In this document: in pieces, positions 41,148-51,500 of the stretch
Layout: the number at the start of each line of letters is the position of its first letter
How positions within the stretch are numbered: the stretch's first letter is position 1
Source of the DNA: Sphaerulina vaccinii
Lineage: Eukaryota > Ascomycota > Dothideomycetes > Mycosphaerellales > Mycosphaerellaceae
Length of the DNA: 64,000 bases
Direction of reading: 5' to 3'
Assembly: GCA_022570795.1 (NCBI GenBank)
Contig: JAKUDP010000013.1
Coordinates: 496,001 to 560,000, forward strand
The notes under the pieces: generated by a model
Told to the model about the DNA's origin: nothing
The model's database searches: none
What the model saw: only the letters and a program-made list of their open reading frames with translations
Made by a program: the position numbers and the translations under genes

Positions 41148-42407
41148 ATTGGCGGCTGTGAGGAGGTCAGCTCCGATTCAGTGCGAGCTTCCTGACCCGA
41201 GGAGGGATGGATACCAGGTGGCGTGGTTGTCGAGAGGGATCGGAGATGTTCTCGGGCAAGTGATGTTGTTAGTCAAGAACTGGAGGAGGAAGTTCAAAAT
41301 TCGAGCAAGTGCAAAACAGCCAAGGCAGCAAGCACATCGAACTGTCGATGATGCCACTTCGTGTTTCGGATCCTCATGTGTGCAGTGGAGAAGGCTCTCA
41401 TCAACAGTGCTGTGTGAATGTAAGGTACATACCATTTGCACGACCACATCGTCGCCTTACCCCACGGGAGCCTCTCACACGCCCATCGAGGGCACTGTCG
41501 CTGCTACTCATCTCCAATTCTGCAGACGGAAACGAACTGCAGCCTGTCTTGACTGTCGAGAGCGTGGTGCGAGAGTGATCGCGGAGCGAAGAGCACAACG
41601 TGCAGCAGGTGAGGTTTGGCATCCGTTTGCTCGTTGTCGCTGGTCACATTTCGCGTCCCTGCAGATCCGCCAAGAGTGTAAAGTGACCTACCCGTCATGC
41701 ATGCATGCTTCCATCTTAATGCCGCTATCCACGTCACGCAATGCACAACCGCATCACAAATCAACCCGGAGAAGACATTGGAGATACGTCGCGTGTAGGT
41801 CATCAACACAAGGAAGCGTGTCGTCGCCCACTAGCATCTCAGGCCTCGCGTGGCACGAACGCACCGGTACCATGCTTCTGAGCATATGCCTCCTCCAGGC
41901 TAAGCAATGCACAAACGCGCCACATAGTGACCTGGAGAAAGGAATCTGAGATGTGAGGTTTGGCCATTTGAAGCGCAACGCGTGAGGTTTGCAGTCTGCA
42001 GTGTGAATCGACTTGTTCGGTACGCTAGCGCAGATTTGCGCCAAAGATAGCGGGAAGGTTACCATTCCAGCGGTAACGGAGCCATCGTCAGATTTGTGTG
42101 AATGAAAACTTCGGGCTTTCTCGAGGCTATGAAGCAGCAAATGATCGAGGGAGTCAAGACCGGAAATGTATACCACAGTTTCGAAGACCAAGCATGCGAA
42201 GCCACACCGATATAAGCTCCGAATCAGGCAGTCCAGCTCTGAGGGTGATCAAGTCCTGCCATCTGTATGCGAGGGCAAAGGCATGGTGTTCGCTAATCCG
42301 GTCTGCTGCCAGGCAAGTAGCTCCGTAAGTGCCATGAAAGTCCACAGCATTCTGGATTTAATCCTGGCCGCGCAGAGGTGACGAGTCAGCAGAGAAGGAT
42401 ACCAGCT
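41148..42407. other. Long RdRP upstream region with a diverged internal duplication
   Basis: 1.26 kb between the RdRP start and the Tok1 stop, both minus-strand genes. ORFs on both strands have no recognisable domain. Two segments about 175 bp apart (around 41735-41790 and 41905-41955) share GCAATGCACAA-CGC--CACA and CC-GGAGAA blocks, and GTGAGGTTTG occurs three times (41608, 41952, 41982). It may be an old tandem duplication or a regulatory region. Confidence 0.4.
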
Positions 42408-45142
42408 CTACTTGCCTCTCCTGATATGTCCCATACTGATTGGCGGCTTTCTGCGAGATCCCTTCCTAGATCTGTTCAATTCGCGCACCAGAGCAGCAGA
42501 CAGCTTATCCGCGATCCACTCGCTCTCCGACTTTGAGCTCATCAATGGAGACGCCTCGTCCAGCCACGACCAGTTTCCAAGCGGATCAGCAGTATGTCTC
42601 CTCCCGAAGCCCCGCTTGTGGGGTGCAGTATTCCATTTGTCCTTTCTCTGCGTGTCCCGATCCACCAGTCCATCTGTATCTGGCTTCTCCTCTCCATGGT
42701 CTTGCGAATAGTCATCATTGTTCCTGTCGAATGCTCCACCAGCTTCAAAAGGCGAGGCGGTGTTCTGTAGAGGACCTGGGGCTAGGATGTCCTCGATTGT
42801 CTGGCCTGGAAATTGTTCTTCATTGTCGCTGGCTCCATTGTCCATGAGTAATAGAAAGAACTCCCATTCATTCCAGGAGTACTGGACAGGTGGATTGCCT
42901 GAGGTTAGGTCAAAGGTAAGCAAGTATCTCTGTAGAAGCTTACGAGTTTCGGCGAAGCCTGCCGCTGATGTCGTTGCCTCCGTCAGCGCGGACTCGGAGA
43001 GATGACTTACCAGAAATCATGTCAAGTTGCACTTTCTTGAGTTCTCTGGCTAGAACAAAGTGATAGAAGTGGATGTCCCGCTCAAGCTCGTTGCCTGTCT
43101 CTGATGTCAGCAAAGCTTCTCGTCGGGGCATGCGACGCGAAGCGGGCGGCATGGACCCCGCGAAGAGCTTGAGAAACCATACCTTCTCGCTCGGCTTCCT
43201 TGAGCTCTTCCAACTCCTCTTTCTCGATGTGGCTTCCTAGACGCTCCGATAACGTCCGCAAAGCACGTTGATGATGTTCTTCTGCGGTCATTCGCTCCTC
43301 ACGACTTGTCTGGTGGAAGTTCTGCACCTTGTCCTTGAGCCTTTGGAGTGTTGCCTGAGCCGATTCTCGCGTGTTTTTCTGAGGAATGAGGTGGGTGAAG
43401 ATCCACGTAGTCACGTCGGAAAATGTCTTGACAAAGGTATCGCCCATGTCAGAGATGAGTATTGTCAAAGCAGGAACCGCCAGCAGGGACCAGATGACGA
43501 AGAAGGCTTTTCCGGAATTCGAAGCCGGTGTCTCGTCTCCATAGCCGATCGTCAGCAGCGAGGTGAAGGAGAAGTACACTGCTGTGAAGTACGACCATTG
43601 TTGCTCATTCTCCGACTTCATGAACACGACTGCGCCCACGAGCCACAAGACAGACACGGTCGTCAGACTCGTGGCAAGCTGGAAGTACCTCCGTTCATCC
43701 TCTGCCGCAGCTTGAACTTTGCGCATCACCTTGAACTCCTCTTCGCGCCGTTGTGCTGGACTCATATCTGGAGACAGGCAGAAGTCTGCTCTCGCAAACC
43801 ACGAAATCTTGATCGTCTGGTTCTTCTCATCCACCCCGTGAACAGCGTTCTCTCGACGTTTTTCAGTGATTCGAGCACCCATTTTCTGCTTTCCACGCTC
43901 CAGAACCAGGCTGCGGATGCTGCCAATGACGAGACCGACCATTAGGATACCTCCAATGGCAAATGGAAACAGAAGGCCACGTCCGAGATCCGTTTGTGGG
44001 CTGTAGTCACCTAGTCCGACTGTCAAGAGTGTGACATCAGCCCAGTAGACCGCATCTAGGTATCGCCATCCTTCGATATGGCTGAATACCAGCGCTCCAA
44101 GGAGAAGATAGATAACAAAAGACATCGTCTGTGCCATCAGGGTTCGCTGAGCATTGGTGAGGTGGAACTCTTTCGAATAATAGCTCTTGTTCGCTCCATA
44201 TATGGTCAGAGCCATGAGCAGACCTACTATGATGTAGATCGAAGCAGCGAAAACAGCATAATAGAAAGCGCCTGTGAGCGCATGGTCCGCTGCTGGCTGG
44301 GCTCGCGGGTCAGTAATGAAATAGACCGAGCTCGACGTAAGAGCAGCCATGTCTGCGATGAGTAGCACTCCGGCGATTAGGAAGCCAGTGACTGTTATGG
44401 GTTGCGCGGTCGAGAACTTGACGCGCTTAGCCTGGTGGAATGTAAGCAGGTATCTCTGATCGCAACCATGGCATCCCCATGGGTCTGTCTCTGATCTTGA
44501 CGACTTGGTCGACTGGAGCTTCGTGAGATACTTACCATATTAAGCAGGAGGGAAGCATTGCCCACAAGAGCACAAGCCAGTGAGACTGCATTGATAGCCA
44601 CCAACCAGTGCGGATCCGGGAGTGCTATGCCACTTGCTTCCTGAATGAGTGTAATTAGACATTGTATCTCAAGCAGGCAGTGTATCCATAGTCCACGTCT
44701 GTAATGAGACTCGAGGTCATGGCGCACACGCTTTTCATAGAGCATTATGATCGCGAAATATGGATGTTTTAAAACATTCCGATCTCTGCTCAAATTGAAG
44801 CCTGACGTTGCTTGCGTGGAGTGGAACACAACTCTACGGTGCTCGAAGTCTTTATATGGTACTCGAAACTTTCATAAGAGACATTGCCACGTGGAAACTT
44901 ACCAGTGTGTCTCCAGGAAGATACTCTCTCCACGAGTATACCAAAGCGCATACGCTAAAGCCATTGGCTATTGGTCCAAACGTCGCAGCGAGTAGAGGGC
45001 ATGCAGTCGACGCGAACCACCATCGACTCGGTGCCATCAAGTCCTCCTCTTCCCTCGTCTCCTGGCGCTCGGGAGAATATGTTTTGGCATCTTCTGCTGC
45101 TTCTTTAACTGTCTCGTCAATACCAGGATCGATGGTACTCAT
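42408..45142 (-). CDS. tok1: Outward-rectifying two-pore potassium channel Tok1
   Basis: Five exons: 45142-44903, 44640-44536, 44431-43183, 43094-43011 and 42898-42408, giving 722 residues. The 2-pore, 8-transmembrane fungal TOK topology is visible. Early helices are in TACPLLAATFGPIANGF and WLVAINAVSLACALVG. Two selectivity filters are present: TVGLGDYSP near 252-260 and TIGYGDETP near 409-417. A cytosolic C-terminus carries a charged coiled-coil (ERLGSHIEKEELEEL). It sits in the plasma membrane and controls potassium efflux and membrane potential. Introns 2 and 4 (104 and 112 nt) are clear introner-like elements and intron 1 (262 nt) a weak candidate. An in-frame ATG at 45235 is an alternative start, adding 31 residues. 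Confidence 0.9.
42899..43010 (-). repeat. Introner-like element D (fourth Tok1 intron)
   Basis: A 112-nt intron with donor GTAAGTCATCTCT. CAGAGATACTTGCTTACCTT near the 3' end is identical to the block in SDR element B. GTAAGT-ATCTCT at the 5' end and AGAGATACTTGCTTAC can form an outer stem. The acceptor is AACCTCAG. Confidence 0.85.
44432..44535 (-). repeat. Introner-like element C (second Tok1 intron)
   Basis: A 104-nt intron. It starts GTAAGTATCTC and contains GAGATACCTGCTTAC before the acceptor (CCACCAG), so the intron ends can pair almost fully. It also shares ATCAGAGACAGAC with the other elements and has an internal CCATGG inverted pair. Confidence 0.85.
44641..44902 (-). repeat. Possible degenerate introner-like element (first Tok1 intron)
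   Basis: A 262-nt intron, the longest in the window. It starts GTAAGTTTCC and keeps CAATGTCTC close to the donor and TTGAGATACAATGTCT with TTAC near the acceptor. The similarity to elements A-D is partial, so membership is tentative. Confidence 0.45.
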
Positions 45143-45759
45143 TGTCGCGTCCTCAACCAGGCGTGTCTCGTGTCTCTCGGGATTTGTTGGCGACTGTGCA
45201 TTCGAATAGCATTGTTTGGGCTTGCAAGTCGGCAAGAGCGGTTCAGAGAAACTTGTTTAGAATATCTTGAGGACTTCGTGTGTGCGACGCGTGGTCGTCT
45301 CGTGGATCGGGATGCAAACAAGCAAGAACCTGGAAATGCTTGATGAGCACGAGCCACTGACGTCGTCGTTCAATGCCATCGAGCTTCCTTAGGGTTGCCA
45401 TCTACTTCTGGGACAAGCGGCAACGACGACAGAGATGACTATTCGATCTTCTGACGAAGTTGCACCAGTTCTTATCATAGTAGAATATAGTATGAGAAGT
45501 TACAGATCGATTGACCATTAAATGCACACACAATCTCAAAGACATCGAATTAACCGGTTTCCCAAAAATGTCCATATTCGAGAATGTGACTACGGGTATG
45601 TCCCAACATTCCTCCATTCCTGAGATCAGCAAGACCCATCTCAACCAAAGTGGGATCAAGAGCGACCGAGCACCGATTTAGACAAAGATCAAGTACGAAT
45701 TGAATTGTATATGGGCTGTCTTCGATACATCATAATCTGTTCTTCTCTATACCCGATCA
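45143..45759. other. Region between Tok1 and the decayed membrane gene
   Basis: About 620 bp that should contain the Tok1 promoter. Short ORFs only; nothing recognised. Confidence 0.45.
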
Positions 45760-46536
45760 TCAGGATCGCAGGAACCTGGAGTGCTCATCTCCTTGCAGCA
45801 GTGAAGTATGTACATGCCCAAACTTCGCGTGTTGACTCACGGTTATATGCTCCGACATTTGGCTTGAGCCACCAGACCCGATTTTCTCGTCGAGAACGCT
45901 TCGTTGGATCTGAAGTTTTGCTTTACCAATGTACTTTGGCAACGGATCTTGGCCGAGCCTGTCCTGATCCTCAATCGGGACATCCATCGCCTCGTCTCGA
46001 GATACTCTGATCACAGTGGAGAACTTGTCGCTGTAAGAGGTGCCAGTCATGACTAAGTTCAAAAGACCGAGTAGAACAGCGAGAAGTGTTGCTGTAATAG
46101 CTGCTCCATAGACTGACCAGAGCCGTTGCTCATTATGGCGGTATGCATCGTAAGTCTGATTCATCGACACCGAGGTCTCGTTGAGTAGAGGCGCAAGAAG
46201 TTCGGGGATGTTCAGGATGTTCAGGATGTTCAGCAGGAATATTGTCATGTTCTTGGGCCAGTTCCTCTATCGCGTCTTTCAGACGACGCAGTTTCTTCTT
46301 AGGAGAGCTTGCGTTGGTGTATGTAACATACACCGGCTGGAGCTCTTCTGTATATGCAAGTCTGTCTCGAAGACGTGAGTTCGGGCAATCATTGGAAGAC
46401 CTGCCCGTTGTATAGAGCTATCCTGGTATAGAGAGCCCACCAGCAACTCCCCGATGACTTGCATGAAGCTCATGTACATCCAACGAGAGCCGGATGTCCC
46501 GTTCCGTTCGTCAGATCTTCGAGAGCTCGTCTGCAC
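45760..46536 (-). pseudogene. Decayed gene for a fungal membrane protein
   Basis: Three frames connect in order. 46536 onward gives RWMYMSFMQVIGELLVGSLYQD and GLPMIARTHVFETDL. The next frame gives YTEELQPVYVTYTNASS and LRRLKDAIEELAQ. The third gives SMNQTYDAYRHNEQRLW, VYGAAITATLLAVLLGLLNL (a transmembrane segment), then TGTSYSDKFSTVIRVSR and GQDPLPKYIGKAKL, ending at 45760. Two frame changes are needed and no intron fits them. The middle carries a short 9-nt tandem repeat (NILNILNI). It looks like a C-terminal remnant of an unnamed multi-pass fungal protein, so it is probably not functional. Confidence 0.5.
46201..46234. repeat. Short 9-bp tandem repeat
   Basis: About two and a half copies of TTCAGGATG plus one diverged copy, inside the decayed membrane-protein gene. 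It may mark slippage that contributed to the frame loss. Confidence 0.7.
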
Positions 46537-46756
46537 CGGTAGCGGTAATAGGATCGTCCCGGACAGGACCTAGAAGAAGCAAAAGAATACTTTCACACGC
46601 CCAGCGCGTCTCTCATACATACATATTAAGGTTATTAAGTAATCTTTCGCAGAAGGTCGCATCTGTACAGTTTGCAGAACACCAAAAGCATGTCCAAGAA
46701 GAGAAGACCACACGTCTATCTCTATTGCCGTGGAGCTTTCCACGTATCCGTCTTCG

Positions 46757-47818
46757 CTACCCAGCGATCAAGACCCACAACAGGAAGAATATCATCAACA
46801 CACCAAACATCTTGGCAATCAGCCATCTATTGCCTTGCACACGACTCCAGTATTTCATCAGCTCTCGTTGCGCACCTTCGACATTATCCACCACATCATC
46901 GGTATTCGCGTCGATCCTTTGGATCTGCTCGGCTTGTTCTGAGACCATTTGTGCGAGTTGGCCGAAGATACCGCCCAGTTCGTTTATAGTGCGCTCGATT
47001 GCTTCGATGGCTTCGCCTCTTTGTTGGATATAAGAGTTCGAAGAAGACCCTTCTTCCATGAGTTGAAGCTGTTGTTGCGAGGCTTGTATAGGAGCACCTG
47101 TGCCAGAGTATAACGCGCCGGAGCTGGAAGGCTCTAGGGATAGAAGATCTTGCCCTTGCTTGAGATGAGATGTCTGACCCGGTTTCGGACTTCTCCCTCT
47201 GCTCGGACTTTGATATAGAGGTGAATCTGTCCTTCCAGGACCCAAGCTCTCTTGCGCAGCACTCGATCTCCCTACTTCTCCCACAAAGTTCTCTTGCCGA
47301 CTTCGACTCGCTTGGATGTTCTTCGTCCGGACTTCCAGGACTTCTTTAAAATTCACTCCCACGTCTGCCAGTCGCCCTTGCAGAAGCATAACGACATTCT
47401 TATTATGTTCGCCTTCTTGCTGCACGCCCGCGCCCTGTCCATTCTGCGCTCGTTGAAGTTGCTGCAAATTCCCTATCTGCTGATTGAGACCTGCCAGGTC
47501 TTGTTTGATGACATATGTGAGTTCTGCGATCTCGACAGGTCGGTCGTCGAAGAGCGTTTTCCGTTTCGCCAGTTCGCCTAGTCGTTGGAGTTTGGCCATG
47601 GTCGCAGAGATGCCTCGCCCGATTCCTGCCGCATTACGCGCAAACTCGCTACGTTGCGCTCGCGTGGGAGGCGTCGCTGTGCCATTTTGTTGAGGGATGA
47701 GAGGCTGCGATTGTGCGCCCAATGGCTGCTTTCTTTGGCGGGCGAGCGATTTCTGTGCCTGTTGGAGGATGGAGCGGAACTCGGGCGTCCGGTCTTGAAT
47801 CGAGGCGTGTGAAGACAT
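46757..47818 (-). CDS. sed5: Golgi t-SNARE syntaxin Sed5
   Basis: Single exon of 353 residues from ATG 47818. The N-terminus MSSHASIQDRTPEF is the conserved Sed5 peptide that binds the Sly1 partner. An Habc-like helical region follows (AKRKTLFDDRPVEI, ELTYVIKQDLAGLN). The SNARE motif covers RGEAIEAIERTINELGGIF to VEGAQRELMKYW with the central Gln, and the protein ends in a tail anchor (MFGVLMIFFLLWVLIAG). Sed5 drives ER-to-Golgi and intra-Golgi fusion. The upstream in-frame ATG at 47839 is not needed, because the Sly1-binding peptide must be at the N-terminus. Confidence 0.95.
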   Translation of the reverse strand: MSSHASIQDRTPEFRSILQQAQKSLARQRKQPLGAQSQPLIPQQNGTATPPTRAQRSEFARNAAGIGRGISATMAKLQRLGELAKRKTLFDDRPVEIAELTYVIKQDLAGLNQQIGNLQQLQRAQNGQGAGVQQEGEHNKNVVMLLQGRLADVGVNFKEVLEVRTKNIQASRSRQENFVGEVGRSSAAQESLGPGRTDSPLYQSPSRGRSPKPGQTSHLKQGQDLLSLEPSSSGALYSGTGAPIQASQQQLQLMEEGSSSNSYIQQRGEAIEAIERTINELGGIFGQLAQMVSEQAEQIQRIDANTDDVVDNVEGAQRELMKYWSRVQGNRWLIAKMFGVLMIFFLLWVLIAG

Positions 47819-48587
47819 GGTGAGCATAGCCTTTGACAAGAGGTTGCGGTATGAGATGCGTGGTCGAGGGAAATGGCCAGGCGGCCGCTTAGGGAATCGT
47901 TCTATGCAAGCGCTCGTGATCGCGTGGCCTCAAAATCCCGTGGAGACGTGTCCAGTGGTATGGTATCGTATGCAGTGCAATGCGTGGAAAGGACAGATTT
48001 CTTCGTTGATGTCGGTACAGGGGGATGCGCGATGACATGCAGCCGTCGAGAATAGCCTCGACACGTGCTGCCAAGATGGACGATCTAGATGAACAAAGAG
48101 ACGTGAGCTCAAGGCAACGCGATGCAATGTGGCGGAGTGGGATACAAGATGCACATGTGTTACATCGACAGCCAGTTACTTCTCACATCTGTTAACGTGA
48201 AGTGCTGTGTGAAAGAGATCAAAGTCGTCGTACTGTATCCGGCACATTGAGTTGGTAACGGATCTTGGAACACGCCAACCCAACTGCCAACATTACATGT
48301 ACACTTCCCATCTTCTATACTACAACCACCTCCACCTCACGTCGCCCTCCTGTCATCTGTCTGTCCTATCCTCTCCGTAATATCTAATACTGCGACTCGC
48401 TGTGCATTGGTTCGAGCGTGCAGAAGCCTATTCACACTACGCCGTTGTGCTACTTGTTTGAGAAGCCGTAGCTTGACTTGCATTGCTGCGCCTCCAACAC
48501 ACACGCGCACACAATCGCACTCCACCTTCTACCATGGTATCCTAGACTGCTCCACACCACCGACCACAGACGCGACCGTCTGTGACG
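47819..48587. promoter_or_regulatory. Divergent promoter region of sed5 and the 48.6-kb gene
   Basis: About 770 bp between two divergent starts. The stretch before 48588 is CT/AC-rich (TCCACCTCACG, CACACGCGCACAC), typical of fungal promoters. No ORF is supported. Confidence 0.5.
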
Positions 48588-51500
48588 ATGGCCAACAATC
48601 AGAAGCCGACCACGCCTGGCGGGCCACTCTCCTTCAAGACTGTACCAGGCAGACATCGGACTCAGAAATGGAATACGGCGCCCAAGAACACCTATGATGG
48701 CGATGATTGGGGAGACTATGATCCGTATGATGACTATGGAGGTGGCGAGGAAGAGCCAGCACCTCCGCTGCCATCACAATCCTCAGCATTGCCCTCGCAA
48801 AGGCTGAGGAAACAAAGCTTCGATCGAGGCGATGATGGTGCTGGATCACGAGCTGTATCCGCGCCCTTTCCATCATATCAACAAGGACCTGCGAGTAGCG
48901 GACGAGCAAGCAATGACTATCCTCGCAGCAGGTCGAGGCCACGCGACTTCACGAATCCCGAACAGGCTCCTCCGCCATTGAACGCGCAACGTGAAGCTGC
49001 TCCTGCTCCACCTGGATTCTTCCCGCCGCGAAAGAGCAGCATGGGCGGAAACACATATGAGGCACAGCAAGAGGCTGCTGAAGCGAGGGCCATTGCAGAG
49101 AGTATAACACACCCTGCTGTGAACACTGGTGCCGCTACAGCAGCCAGTGCTGAAACAAATAAGCCTCTGCCGTTCATCAGGCCGAGTGATATCTACAAGA
49201 GAATGGATGAGGAAAAGCGACGCGAGAGTGAAGAGAGCGGCAGGCCTAGCGTGGATGCTTTGGACAGGGTCACCTCTGCGGAACGACAACGCGATCTCAC
49301 GCCAGTACAAGAGCATCGGGAGAGCGTGCTATATCCTCACACATATCAGCCACATGTGAAGGAGAGGTCAGGCAATGAACAGTCGCTTCCCGACGTGCAG
49401 AGCACGAGCAGCACAATCTCAGGAACGAGAGGAGCGAGCCCTACTCTGCCATTGGTGTCCCGTTTCTCAGGCTTCGGCGATGAGATCTTGACTTTGACGA
49501 GTCCACGAGGCACGGAAGATGCATCACTTCCTTCGAAATCATCACCTCCTGGTCTGAACACTGCTGGTCTAGGAGGCACAACCACAGCCTCGAGCTCGAT
49601 ACAGCCAACGCCAACATCTACACGCGCTGCACCAGGCTCCGATCCAGCAGCAGAAATCTTGGCCGAGAGGCAGCAAGACGATGGACTACAACATCAACCA
49701 TCTGTTGGCTTCCGATCAGCTGTGCATCAAGCATTCGATCAAAACGACGCGTCACTTTCGCGAGACAATTCAGGGTCCACGCCGAGCACAGGAGTTGGGC
49801 GTAGTGATACTTCTTCCACTGCAGGCATTAGTCCCATCATGAGTCGTGTGCCATCCGCAGCGACTGCAGCGTTTAATCAACGCCAACGCGATGGACAAGT
49901 GCCACCAATTGCGGAAGAGTCATCCACTGCATCACAGCCCGTTTCTGGCTTTGATGCTGCAGGTCTTGGAGGTGCTCAAACAAAACCTTCTCCTGGACAC
50001 AGCGGGAGTATAAGTGCTGAGCAGACGTCTGCCGCTTTTGAGCCTGGATACCGACGAAGCCTCGATCCTCCATCTTCTGGCACCTCTCCTGCTCGCACAC
50101 CCGCACTAGAAACTGTCGAGCCTAGGAGACTTAGCACGCCGCTGGCTGGTGTCATTGGCGCTGATGAGCCAGATGTCGTTGACCAGGGTGCTGAAGTCGT
50201 GCAGCCTGAGCTTCATCCCGCCGAGACGCCCGCGAGTGATGTAGGAGAACTGGGAAGTGCATCCGCTGTCAGCGCCGCAGTTCCGATCACAGGCAGAGGC
50301 AGAAGCAACACCGACTACAGCGTGAGGGAGGCTGATATTGCCAACACGATCAATTCTTCCCCCGACAAGGATCCTGGTTCGCCCGAGCTCGCCGAAGCAG
50401 CACAAGAAAGCAAGGATAGCCGAGAAATGTTCCTTCGTACACACAATATGCCATCCAGCAGTCCCGTGCGGAGTGGCACTCCAACCCGATCTGAAAGTCC
50501 CGCTAAGAGTCGAGTACGCGAGATTGCGGAGAAGTACCAGGACATTGACAGAGACAGTCGCCGCAACTCTGCTGCCAGCATTGGATCTAGCAAGTCTGGC
50601 TGGAGCACGTTTACCGACGATGCCAACAAGCCCAAGCTGAAGAAGTCTGCTACGAATCAAAGCTTGCTCGCACAAGAAGTCGCGCCTGCAGAACAAGCAA
50701 CGCAGGGTCTTGGTGTTTCGAGACCAGAACCTGGACGAGAAGATAGTTCGAGACTGGATATGCCTGGAGGCTGGATTGCCAGTGCAGCACCCACGCCAGC
50801 CCTGGAAGCCCCACCTGAGCTCAGTACGCGCAGTGCGCCTGCAGAAGATGAGCCTATTGATCTCACTCCAACCACGAAGAAGCATCAGCTGCAAGGTGTG
50901 CAGCCAACTACCACGAGCAGGTCACCCATCGATGCGGCTAAGGACATGGGCAGCCAGCTTGGTGCAGCTCTCATGGGTCAATACGGTGTCGGTCACCAGA
51001 CTCGCGATTTTGGATCAAAGGAGGCCGCTGCGCCTGTTGATCAACCCGAAACACTGCCGAGACGTGCATATGGAGATGTACAACCGGCTCCTCCTCTGCT
51101 ACGGTATGAGACTGATAGTTCAGCGGCGCCTACGTCTGTTGCTTCATCTGTTGCTCCCACGCCGTTGCCCAAGGATACGCCTGAACCTCCTACGCCTACC
51201 AATGCTGGCGGCGCCCTAAATACTGGCTACTTTAATACAGTTGCTCCACTAAGAGTGCGAAGTCGCGAGCCTAGCCCCGAACATGACTCCACGCCACCAG
51301 CTGCGCAGCACCTCAGCCATGTTTCTGGAGATTCTGCCGAGGACGATCGCATCCGCGAAGAAATCGTGAGAAGCCTGGACGCTGGTGATACTGTACGCAC
51401 GCAAGACGCAGTGAATGCACCTGACAACGAACGACGTATCGAGCATGGCGATTCTGCATTCCCGGCTGCCGCTGCTGGTACTGTAGGTCTTGGCGCAGCA

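Noticed and set aside
41077..41949. 290-residue plus-strand ORF overlapping the RdRP start
   Set aside because: Antisense to RdRP at its 5' end, with no domain or family-like motif; probably chance.
43095..43182. Third Tok1 intron as an introner-like element
   Set aside because: It shares only CAGAGACAG at its acceptor and lacks the GTAAG/CTTAC stem.
45402..45659. 85-residue minus-strand ORF
   Set aside because: No motif and no continuity with the neighbouring decayed membrane gene.
48582..48587. GTG as start of the 1353-residue protein
   Set aside because: ATG follows two codons later, and fungi use ATG.
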